From contig RKAY01000073.1 of the NCBI GenBank assembly GCA_014846205.1, positions 1 to 11,448 of the forward strand: a DNA stretch of 11,448 nucleotides, given 5' to 3'. The position numbers and the translations under genes are program-made. This DNA comes from Collinsella aerofaciens. GTDB lineage: Bacteria > Actinomycetota > Coriobacteriia > Coriobacteriales > Coriobacteriaceae. A model generated the notes under the pieces. It was not told the origin of the DNA and did not search any database. It saw nothing but the letters and a program-made list of their open reading frames with translations. This document shows positions 5,718 through 11,448 of the stretch, in pieces. Within the stretch, counting starts at the first letter, position 1, and each line of letters starts with the position of its first letter.

Positions 5718-6293
5718 ATGGCGGAGACTTCAAAAACAAATCGGGCTCGAAAGCCCGCGGCACCGGCCAACCGTCGCACGACTTCGCGGACATGGGGCAA
5801 AAGCGCCTCGGGCTTCGACGGCTCGTTCAAACGCACTAAATATGGTTATCCTTCGGCAAGCGCTCGCTTGGCCATGCAGGCCGAATCGTCGCTGTGGGGC
5901 CGTAAGCGTGTGGTGGGGTCAAAGCTCAAGCACGATGGAACGCTCGGCTACATTAGCCGTGGCGCTGCTCGCCGTAGCGGCCTCAATCCCGCAGGCTGGC
6001 ATCGCTATGTTCCGATCGCGGTCGTTGTTGTGGTGATTGTCATTGCGCTCGCGGCGCTTGGTTACGCCGGCGGCGGGGCCAATCTGGACGCAATGTTTAA
6101 GTCGCCCGAGCTCGCGCATGCAGGCACAGAAGTTGTCGAGGGCGTTCAGACCCAGACGGGCGTCGCGCCCCAGCGCGGTATCGTTGCGGCTGCCTCTACC
6201 ATCGCCGATGCGCAAAAGGACGAGGGCGAACAAGACGACGGCGCCGAAACGACTCACACGAACGAAACGACGACAACTCCATCGGCAAGATAA
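5718..6293 (+). CDS. Single-span membrane protein of unknown function, 191 aa
   Basis: The N-terminal ~95 residues are strongly basic and low in acidic residues (KTNRARKPAAPANRR, then WGKSASGFDGSFKRTKYGYP and repeated R/K clusters). A single hydrophobic span lies at about 96-118 (VPIAVVVVVIVIALAAL), and the tail is acidic and Thr-rich (about 165-189). The positive-inside rule suggests the basic half is cytoplasmic and the tail outside. The ATG at 5718 follows GCGGGGGCGT. An upstream ATG at 5664 would overlap the predicted promoter and is less likely. No catalytic motif or known domain was recognised. A role in the envelope or in binding nucleic acid or phospholipid through the basic region would be guesswork. 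It ends 32 bases before a perfect hairpin shared with the converging nitroreductase gene. Confidence 0.75.
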   Translation: MAETSKTNRARKPAAPANRRTTSRTWGKSASGFDGSFKRTKYGYPSASARLAMQAESSLWGRKRVVGSKLKHDGTLGYISRGAARRSGLNPAGWHRYVPIAVVVVVIVIALAALGYAGGGANLDAMFKSPELAHAGTEVVEGVQTQTGVAPQRGIVAAASTIADAQKDEGEQDDGAETTHTNETTTTPSAR

Positions 6294-6325
6294 GTTGCGA
6301 GTGGCGCTCGCGCAGCGTCAGCGGG

Positions 6326-6349
6326 TCCGCCGTTCGTTAGAACGGCGGA
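6326..6349. terminator. Bidirectional hairpin between convergent genes
   Basis: TCCGCCGTTC (6326-6335) pairs perfectly with GAACGGCGGA (6340-6349) around a GTTA loop. It sits between the stop codons of two converging genes (6293 and 6355). No good T tract follows on either side, but the compact 10-base stem and placement fit a two-way transcription block. Confidence 0.65.
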
Positions 6350-6354
6350 ACTAA

Positions 6355-6876
6355 TTACCTTACATACACCACATTGTCGCGGCGCGGCTTTGCCTCGGGA
6401 AGCGTGCCCTCGGCATAGCCCAGAATGCAGTGACCGACGCCCCGTAGGCTACCGTCGGCTGGCAGACCCCAGCTGGCCAGCAACTCCAGGCCCTCGGGCG
6501 AGTCGAAGACCTCGTGCGCGCGGTGGATCCAGCACGAATCGACACCCAGCGCATAAGCCGCGTTGAGCAGGTTGCCCATGGCAAGCGAGCCGTCTTCCAG
6601 ATGCGTAGGCACGCTGCGGTCGACGAGCACTACCACAACGGTCTTGGCCCCGTAGAAGGGATTGCCATCGCTGCCCATAACCTGGGCGTTGAGCTGCGAG
6701 AGGCGCTCGACGGTCGCGGGGTCGGTAACGGCGACAAACGTCACCGGCTGGCGCCCCATGCCGCTCGGTGCATACTGGCCGGCTTCGATAATGCGTGCGA
6801 GCTTCTCGGCCTCGACAGGGCGGTCGCTGTATTTGCGGCAGCTGCGGCGGTGGATGAGCGCTTCGATGGTCTCCAT
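6355..6876 (-). CDS. Nitroreductase-family FMN-dependent oxidoreductase, 173 aa
   Basis: The N-terminus carries the family's FMN phosphate-binding pattern HRRSCRKYSDRPVE (9-22), then LARIIEAGQYAPSGMGRQPVTFVAV (26-50), where the Ser-Gly-x-Gly-x-Gln-Pro segment is typical. A later GNLLNAAYALGVDSCWIHR (101-119) and GHCILGYAEG (148-157) complete the fold. Members are small cytoplasmic dimers that use NAD(P)H to reduce nitro compounds, quinones or flavins; the physiological substrate here is not evident. The ATG at 6876 was chosen because AGGAG lies 6 bases before it. The frame is open upstream to 6972, but that stretch has no SD or family similarity. The gene is monocistronic, divergent from the 7172 gene and convergent with the 5718 gene. 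Confidence 0.93.
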   Translation of the reverse strand: METIEALIHRRSCRKYSDRPVEAEKLARIIEAGQYAPSGMGRQPVTFVAVTDPATVERLSQLNAQVMGSDGNPFYGAKTVVVVLVDRSVPTHLEDGSLAMGNLLNAAYALGVDSCWIHRAHEVFDSPEGLELLASWGLPADGSLRGVGHCILGYAEGTLPEAKPRRDNVVYVR

Positions 6877-7026
6877 GGGTTCTCCTAGCGATGACGTTGC
6901 AGATGCTCCGTTCTTACCCGTCGTGCCGTAGCCGTAATCGCGCAGAGGGCCCCAAACAGCAATAGCCACCAATCGGAAAAGTCGGCTTGCATAAAACTGC
7001 AGCCAGAATGTGATAAACCAGTGGCA

Positions 7027-7068
7027 TGGTTAAACGTTTTATCCCGTCTACCCTGCGGTTTTTAACCA
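7027..7068. repeat. Inverted repeat in the nitroreductase / 7172-gene divergent region
   Basis: TGGTTAAA (7027-7034) and TTTAACCA (7061-7068) form a perfect 8-base inverted repeat with a 26-base spacer. Nearby, TATCAACG occurs twice as a direct repeat 10 bases apart (7120-7127 and 7130-7137), just before the next gene's SD. Either could be regulatory. No confident promoter was picked out in the 295 bases between the two genes. Confidence 0.4.
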
Positions 7069-7171
7069 CTTGCCTAAATGATGCCCGCATAACTTCTGAT
7101 AAAGGTTTTACTAAAGGAGTATCAACGTTTATCAACGCGCCGTGGTGGCGCCGGGCCAGGAGGTAACTATC

Positions 7172-7462
7172 ATGTTCCAGGCTGGAGATGTCGTCGAGAC
7201 CGATTTCGAAGGATTTCTGAAGCTGCTGCGTTCCAAGACGCGCGCTTTCGTGTCGATCAACGATCACGAGTACTACATCACGCACACCGATGGCTATTGG
7301 CGTGTTCAGGATTGCGAGGCCCTCAACGATAAGGGCCACTTTACTGACTGTTCCGAGCTGGTCAACACGGTCTGCGAGGTCGTCGAGCTGCCTTGGATCT
7401 GCGGCAAGAGCCTGCACGACAGCTTCTCGGGCGCTACGGTCTACGAGGCCGTCGCCGCCTAG
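7172..7462 (+). CDS. Small soluble protein of unknown function, 96 aa
   Basis: The ATG follows a perfect AGGAGGT (7158-7164) with a 7-base spacer, so high translation is likely; a GTG at 7142 is open but needless. The protein (MFQAGDVVETDFEGFLKLLR at its start, ending in SGATVYEAVAA) is acidic overall, has three or four cysteines and no membrane span or signal peptide. The segment AFVSINDHEYYITHTDGYWR reads like alternating beta strands. No family was recognised. A textbook terminator follows 26 bases after the stop, making this a single-gene, probably strongly expressed unit. Confidence 0.85.
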   Translation: MFQAGDVVETDFEGFLKLLRSKTRAFVSINDHEYYITHTDGYWRVQDCEALNDKGHFTDCSELVNTVCEVVELPWICGKSLHDSFSGATVYEAVAA

Positions 7463-7488
7463 CAGCAAATAATCGATTTCCTCTCATG

Positions 7489-7525
7489 ACCGCCGGCGCT
7501 GCCCCCGCGCCGGCGGTCTTTTTTT
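7489..7525 (+). terminator. Rho-independent terminator
   Basis: An 11-base perfect GC stem, ACCGCCGGCGC (7489-7499) with GCGCCGGCGGT (7507-7517), a 7-base loop, and a run of seven T residues (7519-7525) after one C. It ends the 96-aa gene's transcript. Confidence 0.95.
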
Positions 7526-7565
7526 GTCGATATGTTGTATAGCCTGCGCGCTGCGAACGAAGCCC

Positions 7566-7594
7566 TTGACGATAGTCAAAACTCGGACTAATCT
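7566..7594 (+). promoter_or_regulatory. Promoter of the MarR-ABC operon
   Basis: TTGACG (7566-7571), an exact 17-base spacer and TAATCT (7589-7594) form a good vegetative promoter, with transcription expected from about 7601. It overlaps the first of two operator-like palindromes. Confidence 0.75.
7573..7590. promoter_or_regulatory. MarR operator candidate 1 (between -35 and -10)
   Basis: TAGTCAAAACTCGGACTA is an 18-base imperfect palindrome with perfect TAGTC/GACTA ends. It fills the promoter spacer and touches the -10 box, so bound repressor would block RNA polymerase. Its near-identical copy downstream supports it as a real site. Confidence 0.8.
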
Positions 7595-7604
7595 GAACTT
7601 CAAT

Positions 7605-7622
7605 TAGTCAAAATTCGGACTA
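7605..7622. promoter_or_regulatory. MarR operator candidate 2 (just after the transcript start)
   Basis: TAGTCAAAATTCGGACTA differs from copy 1 at one base and lies 32 bases downstream of it, close to three helical turns, ending 4 bases before the MarR start codon. Two sites on the same face of the helix fit cooperative autorepression by a MarR dimer pair (inference from family knowledge). Confidence 0.8.
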
Positions 7623-7626
7623 TCGA

Positions 7627-8139
7627 ATGGTGGGAGAGATGGATTGCGCGGTTACGTCGGTCGATTTTGACCGGATGCTCAACGGGCTCGACCGTATTTA
7701 CTCAGAGTTCGCGCGTGCCTGCGGCCTTTCGGATTGCGCCTATTGGATGCTCGTCGATATCAGCACGGCGGACGAAGACGTTGCCGTGAGCCAACTCACG
7801 AGCGAATGGTTCTATAGCAAGCAGACCATTAACTCGGCAATTAAAACCCTGACGGCGCGAGGGCTTGCGACGCTGGAATTTGCCGAAGGCAGCCGCAAGA
7901 ATAAGGTCGTTTGTTTGACCGATGAGGGCCGGCGGTTCGCCGAGCACTATGCGTTGCCGGCGGTTAAAGCCGAGCAGCGTGCCTTTGGCGCGCTCGAGCC
8001 CTGGGAACAGCGTGAGATTATGCGTCTGGTCGGCAAGTTTTCCCACGCGCTCAACGAGGAGTGCGAGGCGTTTAAACAGCAGATAGCCGCTGAGAGCCAA
8101 GTGGAAAAACAAGAAGAGGGGGAGACGTGCGACTCTTAA
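7627..8139 (+). CDS. MarR-family transcription regulator, 170 aa
   Basis: A winged helix is flanked by dimerisation helices: helix-turn-helix at about 52-80 (VAVSQLTSEWFYSKQTINSA is its core), recognition helix YSKQTINSAIKTLTARGL (63-80) and a wing FAEGSRKNKVVCLTDEGRRF (85-104). The length is slightly above the family norm because of an acidic tail (about 157-170). It probably represses its own operon through the two palindromes upstream, releasing DNA when it senses a drug, phenolic compound or oxidant; cysteines at 7, 32, 37, 95, 145 and 168 would allow redox sensing, but this is speculative. No clear SD precedes the ATG at 7627. An ATG at 7639 has GGGAG only 2 bases before it. The gene's end overlaps the start of the first ABC gene by 13 bases, so the two are likely translationally coupled. 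Confidence 0.92.
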   Translation: MVGEMDCAVTSVDFDRMLNGLDRIYSEFARACGLSDCAYWMLVDISTADEDVAVSQLTSEWFYSKQTINSAIKTLTARGLATLEFAEGSRKNKVVCLTDEGRRFAEHYALPAVKAEQRAFGALEPWEQREIMRLVGKFSHALNEECEAFKQQIAAESQVEKQEEGETCDS

Positions 8140-9863
8140 TGAGGTTTATGAGGCCGTATCGCGGGCTGATTGCGGTGACACTGTTTGTGCTGCTGATAGA
8201 TAACGTCGGCACGCTGTTGGTGCCTACGATGTTGGCGAATATGGTCAATACCGGCATCACGACGGGTGATGTCGACTACATCCTGCGCAACGGCCTGTAC
8301 ATGCTTATCGCGACCGGCATGGCCAGCGGTGGCGCAGTGCTGGGCTGTTATCTTTCGGCTCGCCTGGCAGCCAACGTGGCCTGTGACATCCGCAACGCTG
8401 TCTACGACAAGTCGCTCGAGCTGTCTGCCAGCGACTTTGAGCGCTTTGGCACCGGCTCGATGATCACGCGCTCGCTCAACGACATCAACGTGATCCAGCA
8501 GGCGATTCTGCAGACGATCCAACTGGTGCTGCCGGTGCCGTTTTTGGCCGTGGCGGGCATCATCTTCGCTTGGCATATCGATTCCGCCATGGGTACGCTG
8601 CTGGGTGCAGTCGTGGCGATTGTGCTGGTGGCGGCGGTCTTTACGGTCGCCAATGCAGCGCCGATTTTTATGCGCCTGCAGAGTTTTATCGACCGTATGA
8701 ACGTGGTGTTGCGCGAGAACATCGTGGGCGTGCGCGTCATCCGCGCGTTTAACAAGGAGCACCATGAGGAGCAGCGTCTAGACGAGGTGTTTAGCGATTA
8801 CGCGGCCAACGCCATCAAGGTCAACCACCTGTTTGTGGGTCTCGATAGCTCCACCTTCTTTCTGATGAATATCGCCGAGGTGGCGGTGCTGTGGGTGGGA
8901 GGCAATCGCGTAGGCGTCCACGCCATGCAAATCGGCAGCATCTCGGCCGTGTTGGAATACGCGCTGCTGATCCTGTTCTTTGTGATGATGGCACAGATGG
9001 TGATCCTGACGTTGCCGCGCGCCGCGGCGTGCCTCAACCGTGCACAACAGGTGCTTCAGATTGAGCCGAGCATCGTCGATGGCGAGCGAGCGCTCGACGC
9101 GGGCGCGTCCGACTCAAAGGACGGTGCTGATGCGGTCGCCGTGTTCGACCATATGTCGTTCCGTTTTGACGACGCCGACGAGGACACCCTGTGCGACCTG
9201 AGCTTTGCCTGTCACCGTGGCCAGACGACCGCGATTGTAGGCTCGACGGGTTCGGGCAAGTCGACGGTGGCCAAGCTCTTGTTGCGTTTCCACGATGCCA
9301 CGAAGGGCGCCATTCGCCTGGACGGCGTTGACCTGCGCGACCTTTCGCAAGACGAGATTCGCGGGCATATCGCCTACGTGCCGCAGAAGGCTTGGCTGTT
9401 CTCGGGCACGGTGGCGAGCAACCTGCGCTATGGCAACGAGGATGCGACCGAGGCCGACATGCTTCACGCGCTGCGGGTTGCCCAGAGCACCTTTGTGCTC
9501 GATCAGCCGCAGGGACTCGATACCCCGGTGGCGCAGGGCGGTACGAACTTCTCGGGTGGCCAGCGTCAGCGCCTGGCCATCGCTCGTGCGCTCATGAAGC
9601 ATGCCGATCTATATATCTTCGACGATAGCTTTTCGGCCTTGGACTTCAAGACCGACGCGGCCCTGCGCCATGCGCTGCAGGACGAGACGCGCGATGCCGC
9701 GGTGCTCATCATCGCACAGCGTATCTCGACCATTCTGCATGCCGACCAGATTGTGGTGCTCAAGGATGGCGAGGTCGTGGGCTTGGGCACGCACGACGAG
9801 CTGATGGAGACCTGCGATGTGTACCGCGCCATCGCGGAATCGCAGATGAAGGGAGGTGAGTAG
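8127..9863 (+). CDS. ABC exporter half-transporter with degenerate ATP site (six-span membrane domain plus ATPase), 578 aa
   Basis: The N-terminal half has six membrane spans (about 14-34, 57-77, 131-150, 155-177, 243-262, 270-295). The ATPase half shows Walker A GSTGSGKST (372-380), Q-loop VPQKAWLFSGT (418-428, Q420), signature FSGGQRQR (475-482), Walker B YIFDD (496-500) and D-loop SALD (503-506). Two catalytic residues are altered: the usual Glu after Walker B is Asp (D500) and the switch His is Gln (Q531, IIAQRIST). This is the known pattern of the degenerate subunit in heterodimeric exporters such as TM287/288 and BmrCD, so it should pair with the protein encoded next. The start is a GTG at 8127 behind GAGGGGGAG, giving the family-like opening MRLLMRFMRPYRG and overlapping the MarR gene by 13 bases. 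The substrate is not evident; drugs or lipids are usual for the family. Confidence 0.95.
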   Translation: MRLLMRFMRPYRGLIAVTLFVLLIDNVGTLLVPTMLANMVNTGITTGDVDYILRNGLYMLIATGMASGGAVLGCYLSARLAANVACDIRNAVYDKSLELSASDFERFGTGSMITRSLNDINVIQQAILQTIQLVLPVPFLAVAGIIFAWHIDSAMGTLLGAVVAIVLVAAVFTVANAAPIFMRLQSFIDRMNVVLRENIVGVRVIRAFNKEHHEEQRLDEVFSDYAANAIKVNHLFVGLDSSTFFLMNIAEVAVLWVGGNRVGVHAMQIGSISAVLEYALLILFFVMMAQMVILTLPRAAACLNRAQQVLQIEPSIVDGERALDAGASDSKDGADAVAVFDHMSFRFDDADEDTLCDLSFACHRGQTTAIVGSTGSGKSTVAKLLLRFHDATKGAIRLDGVDLRDLSQDEIRGHIAYVPQKAWLFSGTVASNLRYGNEDATEADMLHALRVAQSTFVLDQPQGLDTPVAQGGTNFSGGQRQRLAIARALMKHADLYIFDDSFSALDFKTDAALRHALQDETRDAAVLIIAQRISTILHADQIVVLKDGEVVGLGTHDELMETCDVYRAIAESQMKGGE

Positions 9864-9864
9864 C

Positions 9865-11448
9865 ATGACCGAGGAGCTCAAGAAGCAGGGCGTCGTTGAT
9901 GACGTCATGGCAGCAGGGACGGCTGAGGAGACGGCGGTCGCGCCCGGTCTGGATGATGCCGCCAAGGCTGCAGCCGAGCGCGAGGCTCGCCGCCAAGCGC
10001 TCTACGAGGAAAACGAACGCGCCGAGGACGAGCGCGCCCGCGCTGAGGCAGAGCGCATGCGCGATGTGGGCGACGAGGACGAGGACGAGAAACCCAGCGA
10101 CACCTGGGCGACGGTGCGCCGTCTGTGGAGCGAGGCCGCCGGCGATCACTGGCGCTTCTACCTCGTGTTCGCGAGCATCGTGTTCTACGTCATCTTTAAC
10201 ACCGCGGCGCCGGCGTACAGTGCCCGCGTCATCGATGAGCTGTGGGGACACGTGAAGCTGGCGTTTGCCAACGACACCACCTTCAGTATCACCTGGGAGA
10301 ACTGCGGCAGGACCATCTTCATCTACTTTATGATCTGGACGGCCGCCGCCTCGTTCTACGCACTCCAGAGCTTTTTGATGTCGAGCGTGGCCGAACGCCT
10401 CAACCTGCGTCTGCGTAACCGCATCGCGCAAAAGCTCAACCGTCTGCCACTCGCCTATTTTGACGCGCATCGCCCCGGCGAGGTCGTCAGCCGCGCGACC
10501 AACGACCTGGACAAGATGTCCGAAAGCATGCAGCGCGGACTGCTGCAGCTGCTGGTGTCGATCGGTACCGTGGTGGGCGCCGTGGGCGTGATGTTCGTGT
10601 TTAGCGTGCCGCTCACGCTGGTCTTTTTGTTCTTTACGGCGTTGTCGCTGCTGGTGACCAAAGTGGTCTCGCGTCGCACACATGACGTGACCGGCGAGCG
10701 TCAGGAGTGGGTGTCCAAGATTACGAGTGCGGTCGAGGAAGGCTACTCGGGCCGTCTGGTGATCCGTGCGTTTAACCGCGAGCGCCAGAGTTCTGCCGAG
10801 GTGCATGAGGCTTCGAAGGAGCTGGCGCGCGTGAGTACCAAGGCCGACTTTATGATCAACGCCGTCGGTCCTGCGGTGCGCTTTATCGGTCGTTTGGCTC
10901 AGATCGTGATCGCGCTGGTGGGCTGCAGCATGTTGGTTGCCGGGCATATGACCGTCGGCGTGTTCCAGGCGTTCTTCCAGTTTATTTACGAGGCGTCCGA
11001 ACCTATGACGCAGCTGTCGTTCACTTTCAACTCGCTGCAGAGCGCGCTGGCGAGTGCGGAGCGCGTGTTCGACCTGCTCGATGAGCCCGAGATGGAGGCC
11101 GATCCGCTGCCGGACGAGGCCGCCAAGCTGCCGGGTCGCGTTGAGGGCCGCGTCGCTTTTGAGCACGTGCGCTTTGGTTATTCGCCCGATAAGCCGCTTA
11201 TGCGCGATGTGTCGTTTACCGCCGAGCCGGGCCAGAAGATTGCGGTGGTGGGAACCACGGGTGCGGGCAAAACCACGCTCATCAACCTGCTCATGCGCTT
11301 CTACGAGATCGACGGTGGCCGCATTACCCTCGACGGCGTGGACACGAGCCGCATGGACCGCGGCGAGCTGCGCCAGCAGTTTGGCATGGTGTTGCAGGAT
11401 GCCTGGCTGTTCGACGGCACCATTGCCGACACACGCCCCGTTATACTC
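9865..11448 (+). CDS. ABC exporter half-transporter, canonical partner; truncated at the right edge (528 codons visible)
   Basis: The ATG follows GGAGGTGAG and lies one base after the stop of the preceding ABC gene, a tightly coupled pair. Residues 1-78 are an unusual acidic/basic, Glu-Arg-Ala-rich extension (AEREARRQALYEENERAEDE, then GDEDEDEKPSD), likely helical or coiled-coil and cytoplasmic. The membrane domain spans about 95-375, with the classic LAYFDAHRPGEVVSRATNDL (196-215) and a coupling-helix region LVIRAFNRERQS (298-309). The ATPase begins near 425: Walker A GTTGAGKTT (463-471) and Q-loop VLQDAWLFDGTI (509-520, Q511). The signature, Walker B and switch His lie outside the window, so full ATPase competence cannot be confirmed. 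After GTIAD the last residues read TRPVIL where the family has (E/D)NIxYG, suggesting an error or real break at the edge. Confidence 0.93.
   Translation, partial: MTEELKKQGVVDDVMAAGTAEETAVAPGLDDAAKAAAEREARRQALYEENERAEDERARAEAERMRDVGDEDEDEKPSDTWATVRRLWSEAAGDHWRFYLVFASIVFYVIFNTAAPAYSARVIDELWGHVKLAFANDTTFSITWENCGRTIFIYFMIWTAAASFYALQSFLMSSVAERLNLRLRNRIAQKLNRLPLAYFDAHRPGEVVSRATNDLDKMSESMQRGLLQLLVSIGTVVGAVGVMFVFSVPLTLVFLFFTALSLLVTKVVSRRTHDVTGERQEWVSKITSAVEEGYSGRLVIRAFNRERQSSAEVHEASKELARVSTKADFMINAVGPAVRFIGRLAQIVIALVGCSMLVAGHMTVGVFQAFFQFIYEASEPMTQLSFTFNSLQSALASAERVFDLLDEPEMEADPLPDEAAKLPGRVEGRVAFEHVRFGYSPDKPLMRDVSFTAEPGQKIAVVGTTGAGKTTLINLLMRFYEIDGGRITLDGVDTSRMDRGELRQQFGMVLQDAWLFDGTIADTRPVIL

Noticed and set aside
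6877..6972. Upstream extension of the nitroreductase by 32 residues
   Set aside because: The internal ATG at 6876 has an ideal AGGAG and begins the family's conserved N-terminus; the extension has neither.
7142..7171. GTG start ten codons upstream of the 96-aa protein
   Set aside because: The SD AGGAGGT lies inside this extension and fits the ATG at 7172.
9760..11166. 468-codon open frame on the minus strand opposite the second ABC gene
   Set aside because: It is a mirror of a GC-rich coding gene: the plus strand has full ABC exporter motifs, while this frame gives His/Arg-rich low-complexity protein without an SD.
1..11448. Search for tRNA, rRNA, CRISPR repeats and integrase or attachment sites
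   Set aside because: None was seen by reading both strands; no regularly spaced repeats or tRNA-like T-arm/acceptor structure was found.

Overview
The window looks like chromosomal DNA from a high-GC, Gram-positive gut actinobacterium of the Coriobacteriia, most likely Collinsella or a close relative. The grounds are the GC-rich codon use, strong AGGAGG-type ribosome binding sites, promoters of the TTGAC-N17-TAnnnT kind, and gene families typical of that group (YfcC-type carriers, a MarR-controlled pair of half-transporters, an RpoN-activator look-alike). The genus is inferred; no rRNA or other marker gene is present. No tRNA, rRNA, CRISPR array or transposase gene was seen.

Layout. (1) Bases 1-347 on the minus strand hold the N-terminal part of a YfcC-family membrane carrier that runs off the left edge; its true start is unclear. 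Behind it lies about 680 bases with short hairpins and one doubtful 62-residue cysteine-containing ORF. (2) Bases 1027-1993 are visibly AT-richer than the rest and hold a divergent pair: a small XRE-type repressor (minus) and an unrecognised multi-span membrane protein (plus), with a perfect inverted repeat between them. This pair looks acquired. (3) Bases 2131-2220 hold two stacked hairpins serving as the 3' end of a GntR/FCD regulator (2221-2922, minus), which is divergent from a YeiH-family (UPF0324) transporter (3116-4150). (4) Bases 4200-4400 hold a striking long inverted repeat, a competing GC hairpin, a plausible promoter and a nested dyad. They precede a 405-residue regulator that has the architecture of a sigma-54 enhancer-binding protein but has lost its ATPase residues. 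(5) A single-span membrane protein (5718-6293) converges on a nitroreductase (6355-6876, minus) across a perfect bidirectional hairpin. (6) A 96-residue soluble protein of unknown function (7172-7462) ends in a textbook terminator. (7) A MarR regulator with two near-identical operator-like palindromes in its promoter leads an operon with two ABC exporter half-transporters (8127-9863 and 9865 to the right edge). The first has a degenerate ATP site and the second a canonical Walker A, as expected of a heterodimeric exporter.

How the genes work together. The MarR-ABC operon is the clearest functional unit: an autoregulated, probably drug- or stress-inducible exporter. GntR-yeiH is a plausible regulator-transporter pair. 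The XRE/membrane-protein pair and the degenerate activator with its structured upstream region are the least explained parts. The last ~18 bases of the window do not fit the conserved ABC sequence expected there and may reflect a contig end.
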